From NCBI GenBank assembly GCA_008000375.1, contig SMOI01000365.1:1-30411 (forward strand): DNA of 30,411 bases, in the 5' to 3' direction. A program made the position numbers and the translations under genes. Positions 16,101 to 25,336 of the stretch are shown one piece after another (position 1 is the stretch's first letter; each line of letters opens with the position of its first letter). Below the pieces are notes generated by a model. That model made no database searches. It was given only the letters and a program-made list of their open reading frames with translations, and was not told the origin of the DNA. This DNA comes from Poteriospumella lacustris (taxonomy: Eukaryota; Sar; Chrysophyceae; Chromulinales; Dinobryaceae).

Positions 16101-18544
16101 CGACGCTGGGCGGCGGCTCGGCGGCGGCGAAGAAGGAGCCGGCGGTCGCTGTGGTCGCCGCGGCGAAGAAACCGGCGACGCCTGCGACGAAGTGGGCCGC
16201 GCTGGTGTCGTCGAAGGAGGCGGAGGAGGCGGACGCCAAGGCGACCGCCGCTGCTGCGCAGCCCGCACCGGCCACGACGCCTGCGCCAGCGCCGACCGTC
16301 GCTGCGGCGTCGGTGACGGCACCGACGAACGTGTCTCGCTCCGTCACGGCGCCGGTCGTCGCCTCCGCTGCTCCTCCGGCGCCGCGCAGGACGACGTCGT
16401 CTGCCGCCAAGGGCCCCGCGGAGGAGTTCCCGCCGCTGCGCGAGGGCGCCGCGTCTGTGCCCGGCTCCGCGGCGAAGGCGCCGAGAGACGCCGACGCAGC
16501 GTTCGCCGCGGCGCCGTTGGATGGCGACGCGAGGCGATCGGGCGCCAGCGCGTTCGACACGACCGGCGTGCCGCCGCTGAGCGGCCTGCAGGCCACCAGT
16601 CTGCCGTTCGTGCCGACCTCGTTTACGCCCGTGGCGCCCGCGCCGCCTACCGCGCCCGTCGTCGTCTCGGTGCCGACGACGCCCGCGGCGGCGTCCAACC
16701 CGCTGCCCGCCCCCAGCGGTCTGCTGGGCTCCACGAGCAAGGCGCTGAGCTTCGGCTTCGGCTTGGACTCGCCGGCGCGCGGCGCGTCCGACGGCTCGGC
16801 GGTGGCCGGGCTGCCGTCGTTCACCAACTTCGGCGCCGGCGCCGACAGCCTTCTGGGCGGCCTGGACGCGGCGGCGTCGTCGTCGTTCGGCGCGCTGTTC
16901 GGCTCGTCGTCGACGTCGACGGGCACCGACGACTTCAGCCTGCTGGGCGGCTCGTCGTCGTACGGCGGCCTCGGCGGCTTCGGCCTCGGTGCGTCCGACT
17001 CGCTGGCGTCGTTCCCGCTCGGCGCGAGCGACTTCGACTTCAGCCGCTTGACGGAGCCCGGCACGGCGGTCAACGGCCTCGAGGGCAGTCGCCTCATGTC
17101 GCTGGGCATCGCCAGCGCCGGCGCCGGCGAGATCGGCGGCGAGAGCCTCTTCAAGCTCGCCGGCCCATCGTCCAAGTCGCCCGACATCTTCGGCGCCGTG
17201 TCCTCCGAACCGCTGGGCCAGTCGCTGCTGGGCAGCCTGGGCGCCCAGCACGTGGACCTGTCGATGCCGTCGGGGCTGTCGGACGTGGGCGGCCTGGGGC
17301 TGGGCGGCGACGTCTTCGGCTCCGGCCTGGGCAGTCTGCTGGGCTCGGGGCTGTCGCCTCTGCGGGGCAGCAGCGGCCAGTGGAGCGGCCTCGCCAACGG
17401 ACACTCGTCGCTGCCCGCTGCGCAGACGTCGAGTTCGCTCTTCGGCGCGCTGGGCGGCGGGCTCGACGGCGGTCTGGGCGGTGCGCTGGGCGGCGTGGCG
17501 CCGGGTCTCGGAGCAGCGCCCGGTCTGAGCGGCCTCCTGCCGCGCGGCACGTCGGGCGCCGCGTCGAAGGACCTGCGCGAGCTGAAGCGGAAGCTGGAGG
17601 ACGAGCGCATCACGGACTTCACGCTGTTCCCGGCGATGAGCGCGCTGCAGCAGCTGTGCGGCGCGCAGCTGTACCGCTGGGCCTTCGACGGCAAAGAGTG
17701 GGTGCAGTTCGCGCTGTCGCTGTCGCGCCTCGGCGACGTCGAGTTCCGCCGCGCCTACGAGGTGCTGGAGAAGCTGTGCGAGGTGAAGACGGTGGTGGAG
17801 AACCGCGAGTCGCTCATCGTGCTGACGCGCGGCCAGACGGGCCACGCGGGCAACATCTTCATGAAGCAGGCGATGGACTCGCTGGCGCAGCTGCTGCCCG
17901 GCATCCTCGCGGCGAGCCAGTCCTCGGCGTCCCGCTGGGCCAGCGGCGCCCCGCAGTCGCTGGCGCCAGCGGACCAGCTCTCTGCCTCCCCCGTCCTCGA
18001 CGCCGCCGCGGCGCCCGCCCCGGCCGCCCCGGTGGAGCCCGAGCCGGCCCCGGCGCCGTCCTCGCGCAGGTCCTCGGGCGCCCCGACGCCCAACACCTCC
18101 GGCAAGAACAACGGCAAGAGCGGCGGATCGTCCGCGTCGGCGGCCACCGCGGCGGCAGCCGCCGCGTCCTCCGCCTCGCAGCCGGCGTCGGCGACGTCGC
18201 TGTCCGCTCTGCCGATGGCCGCCAAGCCCCGCCCCGCCCCGCTGAAGGTCTCCAACGGCGGCGGCCAAGTGCGACGCTTCGTCGAGATCCCCGCCGACAT
18301 GATCGGCCTCGTCATCGGCGCCAACGGCAAGAACATCAAAGAGCTCATGGCCGAGTCCGCCGCCAAGGTCCAGTTCAAGACCGCGAAGACCCCAGACCGC
18401 GAAGGAAAACCCGGCATTCTGGAGCTGTGCGGCAGCGCGGACGCCTGCGACCGAGCGCTGCAGTTGGTCTGGAACCTGTTGCAGACCGTGCAGCGCGAGT
18501 ACCGCGAAGTCACCGCACAAGCCGCCGCGAAGGTTACGCGGTGA
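13169..18544 (+). CDS. Pseudo-USP / TPR / coiled-coil / FG-rich / KH multidomain protein
   Basis: This intronless gene encodes 1791 residues. Residues about 47-356 look like a ubiquitin-specific-protease fold without its active site. NLCATINICRYL (49-60) aligns with the Cys box NLGATCYMNSLL, putting Ile54 at the catalytic Cys. YDLSAVVV...TVQAYYR...WF (287-318) aligns with the His box, putting Thr302 at the catalytic His. Residues about 370-705 form TPR helices, clearest at 595-705 (DRAQVFYEMKDYPTSIADC...). A Lys/Glu/Arg-rich coiled coil follows (about 708-935). Then comes an Ala/Pro-rich part with FPTLGG and EFPPL motifs, and a Gly/Leu/Ser-rich part with many FG pairs. A helical domain near 1470-1580 precedes a KH domain (about 1702-1775) with its RNA-binding GANG loop at 1717-1720. 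The ATG at 13169 has A at -3. The protein may bridge RNA and ubiquitin or protein partners. TPR and KH are firm; the USP assignment is inference. Confidence 0.8.
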   Translation: MQQPPSSSRHIRFVSESNYMETSSSSGQASSSSSVGKGTFPAPPPPPANLCATINICRYLVPLAKLIVLAQPLDDACNEVEREAFVALQHILSVIESSPTEAVNVFPLLEKLCRYMGMNFREFEAKDTCLIWDLFIKLITTVIPPLREIFMGRQRLSINEKAWENLVTRCVSAHFTSSLQSLEDFIRSTLSQIDENYYEDFDQFTHGKSTEQMLKFNASIVARAPEVLAFTIDSAHLPPTSRLFEVSGKASSKAKAPTHIKFPQSFNLSMRHDAKGAGEEDAIPNIYDLSAVVVLEGPTFETVQAYYRTTQNEQTQWFRGVDGNYELVDGSRAVERNYFNANDAKKVHPRLLVYTKRGISNILELLREYVTKAGQLRMKGDATFAAAQTPENYDEAKQLYEDAIKYDASLRPVLEERLKSLDQIEKNQRAQSYENQADLILGKKKFKEASDLYKLAMRSAVPNSSIFKRIKEKEEFMTRIISLEIANHLTEKGEECLRNGSLQQSRENFAHALKMNPSYVHLHSIITGIDRLITAQTSQQKITEAHQCMKVGRYRQANQLFLEALALVPEKEGSLKPVLESLVVLMQGEDALMKQRSGLVALEDKKYPLAIQLITEAIALLPKESVTEHAFFLCDRAQVFYEMKDYPTSIADCLAALELRPELAVAYLRLGSAQFELELYDEALLSYEKAMRYDPSMADQVRVKIRQVNTAKEIQQRKEREAERARIKEEQQRLIEEKRAREEKLRKEKAEKAAQEQAERCERTLMKEEEKRMLALLQRDDPFDAAAGKAKGKDSAKDKGSKKDKAEKEREKAAEKERQKAEKERERERVKAEKEAKLREEQHAKEEQLRKQREFEAEVAKATAKLKEAERERELERERARIERDRLIAEREKARQEKKAAEQKKAKEEQEAAKELERAQEAKAAASAAATPAKAKTAAAALMQGTPSAAKVVAAAAAAAPPAVAAAPAKPSGDAEFPTLGGGSAAAKKEPAVAVVAAAKKPATPATKWAALVSSKEAEEADAKATAAAAQPAPATTPAPAPTVAAASVTAPTNVSRSVTAPVVASAAPPAPRRTTSSAAKGPAEEFPPLREGAASVPGSAAKAPRDADAAFAAAPLDGDARRSGASAFDTTGVPPLSGLQATSLPFVPTSFTPVAPAPPTAPVVVSVPTTPAAASNPLPAPSGLLGSTSKALSFGFGLDSPARGASDGSAVAGLPSFTNFGAGADSLLGGLDAAASSSFGALFGSSSTSTGTDDFSLLGGSSSYGGLGGFGLGASDSLASFPLGASDFDFSRLTEPGTAVNGLEGSRLMSLGIASAGAGEIGGESLFKLAGPSSKSPDIFGAVSSEPLGQSLLGSLGAQHVDLSMPSGLSDVGGLGLGGDVFGSGLGSLLGSGLSPLRGSSGQWSGLANGHSSLPAAQTSSSLFGALGGGLDGGLGGALGGVAPGLGAAPGLSGLLPRGTSGAASKDLRELKRKLEDERITDFTLFPAMSALQQLCGAQLYRWAFDGKEWVQFALSLSRLGDVEFRRAYEVLEKLCEVKTVVENRESLIVLTRGQTGHAGNIFMKQAMDSLAQLLPGILAASQSSASRWASGAPQSLAPADQLSASPVLDAAAAPAPAAPVEPEPAPAPSSRRSSGAPTPNTSGKNNGKSGGSSASAATAAAAAASSASQPASATSLSALPMAAKPRPAPLKVSNGGGQVRRFVEIPADMIGLVIGANGKNIKELMAESAAKVQFKTAKTPDREGKPGILELCGSADACDRALQLVWNLLQTVQREYREVTAQAAAKVTR

Positions 18545-18846
18545 ACCGCCTCGTCGCTGCGCACGACGCGTGGCCCATTCGACGCTGATCGCAGATCGCA
18601 GATCGCGGCGCAGTGTCCCGTCGGTGGCTGTGTTCTTCCCTACGCAGCAACCGTCGCTGTTACTGCCCCGTCCCGCCTTGTGCACCTCGTCTCCTAACTA
18701 TGCTTCTCCTACCCCTCTCTCACCGTGCGCGCCGTGTCATCGGTGCCGTGGAATTGTCGTTAAACGGATAGTTACGGTGAGCGCGGATGGACACCGCTGC
18801 GCCTGGTATGTACAATGGATTCGTCTACAGCAGTCTTAGATGCACT
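18545..18846. other. Convergent 3' intergenic region
   Basis: This 302-bp gap lies between the ends of the KH-domain gene and the Hub1 gene. I see no gene, and no clear AATAAA on either strand. Confidence 0.6.
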
Positions 18847-19068
18847 TTAGTTGTAGTAGAGCTCGAGGCCCATGCCATCGTGAATCTCGTAGTCTTCGAG
18901 CGTGATGTGGTCCTTGTAGATCGTGTGCCACTTCTGGATCCGGATTTTCTCCGGCCTGGTGCCTACTTGGGCCGCAATGAGCTTCTTCAGATCTCCTATC
19001 GTGTCGTCTTCGTTGCATTTCACGCGGACCTTCTTCCCCAATCGATCGTTACAGATAACTTCGATCAT
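18847..19068 (-). CDS. UBL5: Hub1/UBL5 ubiquitin-like splicing modifier
   Basis: This 73-residue protein is the same length as UBL5 in animals and Hub1 in yeast. It begins [19 protein letters not shown] and ends with a Tyr-Tyr pair plus one residue (ELYYN), not the Gly-Gly of conjugated ubiquitin-like proteins. Hub1 binds non-covalently to HIND motifs in the splicing factor Snu66 or Prp38 and affects 5' splice-site choice. The conserved [14 protein letters not shown] helix and DYEIHDGM loop are both present. I chose the ATG at 19068 because it gives the canonical N-terminus; ten codons further upstream are open but not conserved. The gene has no intron. It faces the WD40 gene across a 420-bp divergent region. 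Confidence 0.97.
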   Translation of the reverse strand: MIEVICNDRLGKKVRVKCNEDDTIGDLKKLIAAQVGTRPEKIRIQKWHTIYKDHITLEDYEIHDGMGLELYYN

Positions 19069-19488
19069 CTCAAAATGCTGCGCCAACAGGATACACAAAA
19101 TATCTCCGCGAGAAAAATTCGATTCTTATCCCCACGGTGAAGGCCTCTCGCAAAAATAATGTGACCGGTGTGGAGTGGAGTTGTGTTGTGGTCAAAGTGC
19201 TTTGCGTCAACTCCAAAGTCGACCGTGGTCGAGATGGTCGCTGGTGGGTCGTCGTCGTCGTCCAGCAGGAGCCAGCGAAGGGCGTTTCAATTTTCATGAC
19301 CAAACAAAGACGTGAAAAAAGCAAAAGGACTGTGAAAAAGTGAACTGAAGTCACGGAAAGGCGACATGGAAGTTGCGGCGTGAAAAACGAGGACGACGAA
19401 GACGGCTGCCGCGAGCGGCGCATCTCACATCGGCTATTCCTATAGCAGCTCGACGCGGGGCTGTAGATCATTTGGCGGAAGGCTTGAC
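19069..19488. promoter_or_regulatory. Divergent promoter region between Hub1 and the WD40 gene
   Basis: This 420-bp gap separates the two start codons. It is A-rich on the plus strand near 19275-19345, with several AAAAAG and AAAG words. No named element is clear; the assignment rests on gene order. Confidence 0.4.
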
Positions 19489-21111
19489 ATGCACTCACGA
19501 AAGAAAGCCCCGACAACCGCTGAAGCAGGCAAAAGGAAGAGGAACAGACCAGACCATGATGCACCGGCACGACCATGTCGAAGAACCTCACCGCATCCGC
19601 GTCAACAGGTTGGCAAGTCCTCTATCCAAAGTCTTATCGAGGAAGGACTCCGCCAGCAACGAGAGAAGGAAGCGCTTCTCGTTCTCGAAAGGAAGACTAC
19701 CGAACAATGCAAAGCACCTGCAGTGAACGATACGGAAAATTGTTCCAGTTCCCCCGCACGCCATTACGTCGGTTGCCCGCCGTTGCATGACTCTATGCTA
19801 TCGCTGCATTACCAGCATTCGCTTGGATTGCACCGGCAGTTTCACACCTTTGCGACAATGCGTCATCAGAATTGGGACTGGACATCCTACGTGAGATATG
19901 CCCTGCCATTTCTGAGAGAAACAGCTGTTCACACAGTCTTCGATGTGGATGCCCGCCCGACGCGAGGCCTGTGCGACGTTAGCGCTTTCCGTGGTGGCTT
20001 CTGGACAACTCGTTACGCCAACGGTGATGGCCGCAGTCGTGTTGGATTCGCAAGCTCGTCGCCCCTCCATCGCTTTGAGCTGTTCCGCAGCAGTGTGCGA
20101 GATGTCAGCATGATCTCGGTGGCAGAAGACGGAAGGGGTGAGGCGCGGCCCAAGATCGCGCTGCTGTCCGCGCCTACGCGGAATATGGACACTTGGCCAA
20201 TGACCATTTCAATACGAAGCATTGTCGATGACGGGGGAATCGATCCTCATAACGAGCTCGCAGTGACACTGGCCAATAGCCACAACTTCTACCACATCGA
20301 TCGTATATTGTACGAGCCGGCATTGGGCTCAAGGGTGATTATCTACGGCGAGAAGGACGTGGCGCTGGTCGATCTGGCAGCCAGCTCGTCGGTGACAAGA
20401 CCAACGCCGCTTCTGAAGATTCAACCTGGATCCCACCAGGCGGTGCGCGCAGTTGCTCCTCCACAGATGAGTGGCGTCACCGCAGCACCATTCTACGTGG
20501 GGCTTCGAAACGGCTGCGTGATGCATCTGGATACAAGAGAGAAACATGGAGCAGTCCTTTGCAAGCCTCACGACGACCCTCCAGCCGCTTGCATCGCTGG
20601 ACGCGCCGACTTTTGCATCGACCACATCGGCGCTCTCGTGCAGGTGCCTGGGCTACTTATCCGCGACGTCACTGGAGGTCTTGTCCTGTGGGATACTCGA
20701 CGATTTTCGTCCCGTAAAGACAGGCCGCCCGTCGTTAATCGTTTGGTAGACAGCGACTCTCGCGCGATGCAGCCTGCGCGGTTCTACGTGAGCGCGGAGG
20801 AGCGAGTTGTCGTCACCTCAGAGCCCAGCTTCTCTAAAGACGGGTTCGTGAGTGTTTTCGATCTTCGTCGAGCGTGGTTGGGAGGCGCTGAGCCGAACCT
20901 GTTCGGCCTCGGTCGTACAAGTGTCATCAAAAACTGGCGGCCCGATCAGCCGCCCAACCGGGAAAACGACTGGAAGATCTCGTTCGCCGAGACACACCGC
21001 TGCAGCGACGCAGACGACGAGGCTGGGTGCTATGTTCTGGTCGGCAGAGGATGCGGTGCATCGCCGGCATTGGTGTCTCTCGGTCACAGCTTGTCAACGT
21101 GGAACAACTAA
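19489..21111 (+). CDS. WD40-repeat protein, possibly DCAF4-like
   Basis: This 540-residue protein carries degenerate WD40 blades in its C-terminal two-thirds. The clearest are FYVGLRNGCVMHLDTRE (335-351) and VTGGLVLWDTRR (394-405), followed by GFVSVFDLRRAW. The GLRNG-V-LD-R blade resembles DCAF4, a substrate receptor for CUL4-DDB1 ubiquitin ligases, but the usual paired WDxR boxes are too worn to be certain. The N-terminus is basic (KRKRNR at 15-20), which could direct it to the nucleus. A helical stretch, SIQSLIEEGLRQQREKEALLVLERK, lies at 45-69. Codon use is less G/C-biased than in neighbouring genes. The ATG at 19489 is the first in frame, but conservation cannot confirm it. The gene ends 95 bp before the convergent RING E3 gene. 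Confidence 0.6.
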   Translation: MHSRKKAPTTAEAGKRKRNRPDHDAPARPCRRTSPHPRQQVGKSSIQSLIEEGLRQQREKEALLVLERKTTEQCKAPAVNDTENCSSSPARHYVGCPPLHDSMLSLHYQHSLGLHRQFHTFATMRHQNWDWTSYVRYALPFLRETAVHTVFDVDARPTRGLCDVSAFRGGFWTTRYANGDGRSRVGFASSSPLHRFELFRSSVRDVSMISVAEDGRGEARPKIALLSAPTRNMDTWPMTISIRSIVDDGGIDPHNELAVTLANSHNFYHIDRILYEPALGSRVIIYGEKDVALVDLAASSSVTRPTPLLKIQPGSHQAVRAVAPPQMSGVTAAPFYVGLRNGCVMHLDTREKHGAVLCKPHDDPPAACIAGRADFCIDHIGALVQVPGLLIRDVTGGLVLWDTRRFSSRKDRPPVVNRLVDSDSRAMQPARFYVSAEERVVVTSEPSFSKDGFVSVFDLRRAWLGGAEPNLFGLGRTSVIKNWRPDQPPNRENDWKISFAETHRCSDADDEAGCYVLVGRGCGASPALVSLGHSLSTWNN

Positions 21112-21206
21112 TGGCTTTACAGACGAATACGATACAGCAATGCGGAAATACTATGAAACAAGAGCCGGGACAACGACCGATCGACGATGCGACACTTCAC
21201 GAATCG

Positions 21207-22737
21207 CTACCGCGTAAAGTGGCCGGTCGGAGAGAAGCTGGCACTGTTTTCCTCACTGCTGGCACTGCCCTCGGTCGCCGCGTTGCTGTGAATGTGCGGA
21301 GCGCCCATGAGAAGGGCAGACAGCTGGCTCGCAGGCAGCGAGGTTGGGCGCATCGCAACCGCCTCGTAGCCGCTTGATCCTCCGCCGCGGGGAAGAATCT
21401 GATAAGTCGTCGACGTGGACGGCGACGGGGATGACAAGGAGTGGGACAAATAGGCCGGAGCCGATGTCGATGAGGTTGCTCGCTGAGTACTGCCCAGTGC
21501 CAGGTCCAGCGGCGGTAGGCTGTTGTCGTCATCGTCGTCTTCGAGCAGCTCAGCGAGGTGCCTTCGCGGTCCTTGGTTCGGCCGCTCCCATGGCATTCGC
21601 ATTTGCGATGGCTCCGAAGCGCTGTTAAAGTCACATCGGGTTAGGGCGAGATGGATGGCTGTGCTGGTGTCATGAAACTCACCTGGACGGTACGTACCGC
21701 AGACCAAAGCGAATGCGGTTGAATTGGTCGTCGTCGTCATCGTCGTCGTCATCGTCATCGTCTTCCGCGCGACCGGCTTGGCGCTGAAGAAACAAGGCAC
21801 TGGGTCCCGACGCGGACCGCTCCGCCGAGCCGTGGCCGCCACTAGACGCCAGACTCAGCCCCAGCATCGGAAATCCCCCTGAGGCGCTGCTCATGACCAT
21901 GCCGCTACCGAAGGGACCCCCGCCGGCGCGCAGAATCAAGGGGAACGAAACAGAGCTACTCGCCTCCGCGGCAGCGTCTGCGGCAGCCTTTGCTTCCGTC
22001 TCTTGGTGCTCCTTGTACTTCTCCAACAGCATCTTGACTAACTCCGACTTCTCCGCCTCCAACAGTTTTTCGTCGTCGACGTTGAAGTCCCGCAGGCGGG
22101 TTTTCAGCTCGATGACAGAGCAGGGCTCGAGGTCGGCCTCGGTGGGCAGCACGTCACTCAGCTCCGCCCGGCAGATGGGGCAATTTTGCTTCATCTCCAG
22201 CCACGGCATGACGCACGCGTCGTGAAAAATGTGGCTACAAGGCATACGCAAAGCATCGTTGCCCAGAACGAAGTCCTCGCTGCAGATAGGACAACTGGGC
22301 TGCGAGCAGGCCATGTCCAAATTGACGCGCACGCAGCGCAGTCGCGACTTCATAACTTTCGTCAGCTGCTTGTGCTTCGCATGATTGCCGTCCTCGTTCA
22401 TCCGAACACTGGCGGCAGCAAATGCCAGTTGTAGCGTTTCCAGCTCTTCGCGCAGCTGCGATTCGAGCAAACGAAGCATTGCAGTGGCACTGGTGATGCG
22501 GCGCGTCTGGTCTGTCGTGAGCTGCCCGTGCGTCCGATGCCGCACGGCGATTTGGTCTGAGCCACCAATTTCCTCCAGAAACGTTGATTGACAATGGGGG
22601 CAGTAAAAATCTTGTGGATTTTGCACAGTGCCCAAACCGAACACGCGGTGGCACGAGTGGCAGAAGTATCGCTCTCCGTCCCCGGTGCCGTGCTCGAGGA
22701 ACCCCAAGTTGGGGTCCATGGATGCGCCTGCGCCCAT
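21207..22737 (-). CDS. RING-H2 E3 ubiquitin ligase, RNF115/126-like, two exons
   Basis: The spliced product, exons 22737-21683 and 21621-21207, has 489 residues. The N-terminus MGAGASM fits the myristoylation pattern (Gly2, Ser6), so membrane attachment is likely. A zinc ribbon (Cys26, Cys29, Cys46, Cys49) matches the BCA2-type ubiquitin-binding finger of RNF115/126. The RING-H2 domain is complete: Cys149, Cys152, Cys167, His169, His172, Cys175, Cys186, Cys189. A helical SAP/MANF-like motif follows (about 206-244, ending EKSELVKMLLEKY). Next come an Ala-rich helix and a 12-Asp run. Exon 2 adds a Ser/Pro-rich, disordered tail with a second Asp run. It should transfer ubiquitin to as yet unknown substrates. 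Without splicing the frame would stop just after the exon 1 donor at 21683. The total exon length is divisible by three, supporting the model. Confidence 0.85.
21622..21682 (-). other. Spliceosomal intron of the RING E3 gene (61 nt)
   Basis: The donor is CCAG|GTGAGT and the acceptor TTTAACAG|CGC, with a branch-like CCCTAACCC. The intron splits a codon after its second base (AG|C, Ser). Downstream coding continues in frame to a TAG at 21207. Confidence 0.9.
21727..21762 (-). repeat. 12-Asp triplet run inside the RING E3
   Basis: Twelve GAC/GAT triplets on the minus strand encode twelve Asp just before the end of exon 1. The length equals that of the non-coding run at 467-502. Confidence 0.9.
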
Positions 22738-23574
22738 CCTCAGATATTAAATAATAAATTATTCCACCAGATCCTTCAGTGAGGAAGGTCGGTCAATTGC
22801 TATTGATGAAATTGGTGTGGAGGCTGGCCGGGGTGTGGAATGCGACGGTCAACTGCTCGAAAAAAAGGCAATCTCACTCAACGTCGGCAAGCTTTCTTAT
22901 TGGCTGTCACAGCGGAAGTTTGATGGCCTTCAGTTTCTGAGCAGCTTTCGGAGTCAGTATCGAGGAAGAGTCCGCGGACCGATGCGCAAGAGGAGGCGAG
23001 GCGAAGACGTTGCGACGAGCAACGCGGAGAAGACCGTCTCCTTTAGGGTCACTTCTCTGACAAAAGCTTAAGTTGACGTGTTTCCGTCATCAAGCGTTTC
23101 GCATCCTGCGCAGTTCCTCGGGGGGTGGTCTTTGCTCGAATGTATCTGCCGATAGCCATTATGTGATAACATGTATGAATCAATAGCAACCACATCAAAG
23201 CTGATGCAACAACGTGATTGAAGGTGACAATCTTCGGTCGTCAAACTGGCAACCCGAGCGAATGCCGTCGTCGTCGCGACCTTCTCCGTATTTGGTACAA
23301 ACACTCTCCATTCATGAATGCTACTACTGGTTTTCCTGTATGTTCTGGGTACCCAGAGGGATGGCGCCATTCGTTCCTCCCGCCGCCGCTGTCGACGCCA
23401 ACGCATCGGCAAGAGCGATAAGAATACAGGTTCAACAATCAGAATAGACCACAGCACTCGCGATTATTTGGCCTCGTTATTGGTCACACAAACCTCTTGT
23501 TGCTCGCCGAGGCTCCTGCACTTGGCAACACATTCGAGTCACTGGGTTCCTAAAAGGGAGAGTACCCATCTGTC
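22738..23574. promoter_or_regulatory. Divergent region between the RING E3 and the transporter
   Basis: This 837-bp gap is the second-longest between genes here. It should contain both promoters. Short open frames on both strands lack ATG starts in good context or any domain. An AT-rich patch (TATTAAATAATAAATTATTC) lies only a few bases upstream of the E3 start codon. Confidence 0.45.
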
Positions 23575-25336
23575 ATGTCCGCAGATCGCCACAAATACGC
23601 ACGAGTGCACGATTGGGAGGAGAAAGAAGGTGACGATGAGGTGACCGTATCATTTGATGAGAAAGGCGTGGGTCGCGATTCCGCGGAGGGAGGGCGTGCG
23701 GAGGTGACGACAATGTCTGCGCTCGAGATCGACGTTGAGTCGACCAAGTCGACCTCTGGGAAGAAATCTTCCTTTGAGAGGTGGAAATCGTTCATCCTTG
23801 CATGGGTGTCCGTCATCTTGGCGATTGTAGCGGGGGCGTCCATCGGACCGGCCTTCAAGTACATGTCGCACCACGGCATCCGCTCGTGTCTGTCGGCGTC
23901 CTGGCGCTGTCAGTGCATGCTCATTTTTCTGTTGCCCATCGCCGTCTTTGAAGCGACCTCAGACAAGAAGAAGCAAGTCGATTGGTTTGCACGCAAGCCG
24001 GACTTGCAGTACCCAGTGATCGTGCACGTCTTCTTCTCCGGTCTCGCGTGGGCGGGCAACCTCCTGTCGTGGATCGTCGGCCTGCAGTACACCAGCACAT
24101 TCAAGGCTTCTCTCATCGCTTGCTCGCACCCGCTCATGCTCGCCCTGTGGCTCCTAATACGAGGCGATAAGGTGTCGTGGTTTGGGATATTTGGCATTTT
24201 GGTGGCGTTCGTAGGTCTGGTCCTGTCGAACCTGCCGGACCTGTTCAACGACAACGGCTACGCCGAGGACGGCACGAAGCTGACGTGGCTCGAGCAAGCT
24301 CTTGGCATCATTCTCTGTCTGGTGGCTGCTGCCTGTGAGGTGATCGTGCTCTTCAACCGCATCGTGACGCAGAAGTACGTGCCGCTGATGCAGGTAACGT
24401 CCCGCCCACCGCCCCTATGTCGCACCGGTGTAACGCTTGTCGAGTGCCTCACAGTACACCTTCGCCACGACAGTAGTCGTAGCGGCCTGCGCAACGCTAG
24501 CAGCAGTCTTCTTGGAGGGCACCGGCGTCATCAAGAGCGCAGCGGTGGTGGACGACTACGGCCGGCCCATTCCGCAGACGATCGACGTGTTCTGCGCTCA
24601 GGACAACTGCGTCTTCGGATGGATGGCGCGCAAGTGGGCGCTGAAGATCCTGTTGTTTGGCCTGGTCATCGGCGTGGTCTGCATCGCCGGCTTCAACTAC
24701 GCGATGCAGTACCTGCCGCCGCTGGTCTTCTCGTCGATCTCGCTGCTCGACCCGGCGCTGACCGCGATCATCTCGTGGGTGGCCGGCGTCGAGGCGCTGC
24801 CCACGCTGTATTCGTGGTTCGGCGGCGCGACGGTCATGGTCGGGGTGGCCATCATTTCGATCGGCGAGCACCCGCACGACAGCGACGACGAGCACCCGCC
24901 CGTGCGCGCCGAAGACATCGGCAGCGCCATCGACGTGTCGCTGCACGACGGCGGCCGCTCGCTGGACGCGAACGAGGAGGAGCTCGCCGCCTCGCCTCCA
25001 CACGGCACCGACGTTCCGCCGAAGTCATCCGCCGCGACGCTTGTGCCTCCCGCGCGACACTTGTTCAGCGTCGTGTCCGAAGACGACGGCGACGACGGCG
25101 ATGGCGACGACGATGAGGAGAGCCGCAGCGCGCAGCTGCCCTCGATCCACAGTCCGCTGCAGGTGGAGTTGCCGCTGAAGAAGACTGCGTCGTCCATCGC
25201 TGGCTCGGCGCAGCTCTCGTCCCTGCAGGAGCGGTATCGCCGCCTGCAAGACATGGACGCGAAGGGGCCGCTGGCGGCGGGTGCCGCGACGCCGACGGGC
25301 TACGCGGAAGAGAAGCCCCAAGTGAGCCTCGTCTAG
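23575..25336 (+). CDS. EamA/SLC35-type membrane transporter, two exons
   Basis: The spliced product, exons 23575-24393 and 24455-25336, has 566 residues. About ten transmembrane helices lie between residues 73 and about 425, in the two-repeat plan of drug/metabolite transporters. Each repeat keeps its signature: LQYTSTFKASLIACSHPLMLALW (170-192, first half) and NYAMQYLPPLVFSSISLLDP (second half). The N-terminal 70 residues are charged and cytosolic. The last 140 residues are acidic, Ser-rich and disordered. Related eukaryotic proteins move nucleotide sugars or small metabolites; the substrate here is unknown. The loop between helices near residues 285-325 is long and has two Cys (DVFCAQDNCVF) that could pair on the non-cytosolic side. 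The ATG at 23575 opens the frame. I infer family only, not substrate. Confidence 0.85.
24394..24454 (+). other. Spliceosomal intron of the transporter gene (61 nt)
   Basis: The donor is ATGCAG|GTAACG and the acceptor CCTCACAG|TAC, with a branch-like TGTAACGC. The intron falls between codons. Without it the frame becomes Arg-rich and loses the helices, so the intron is needed. Confidence 0.92.

Noticed and set aside
15197-18685. A very long open frame (over 1100 codons) antisense to the KH-domain gene, and another long frame in a second plus-strand phase
   Set aside because: Strong G/C third-position bias removes stops from shifted and antisense frames. The translations are Arg/Gly/Ala-rich without domains, while the chosen frame has TPR and KH motifs.
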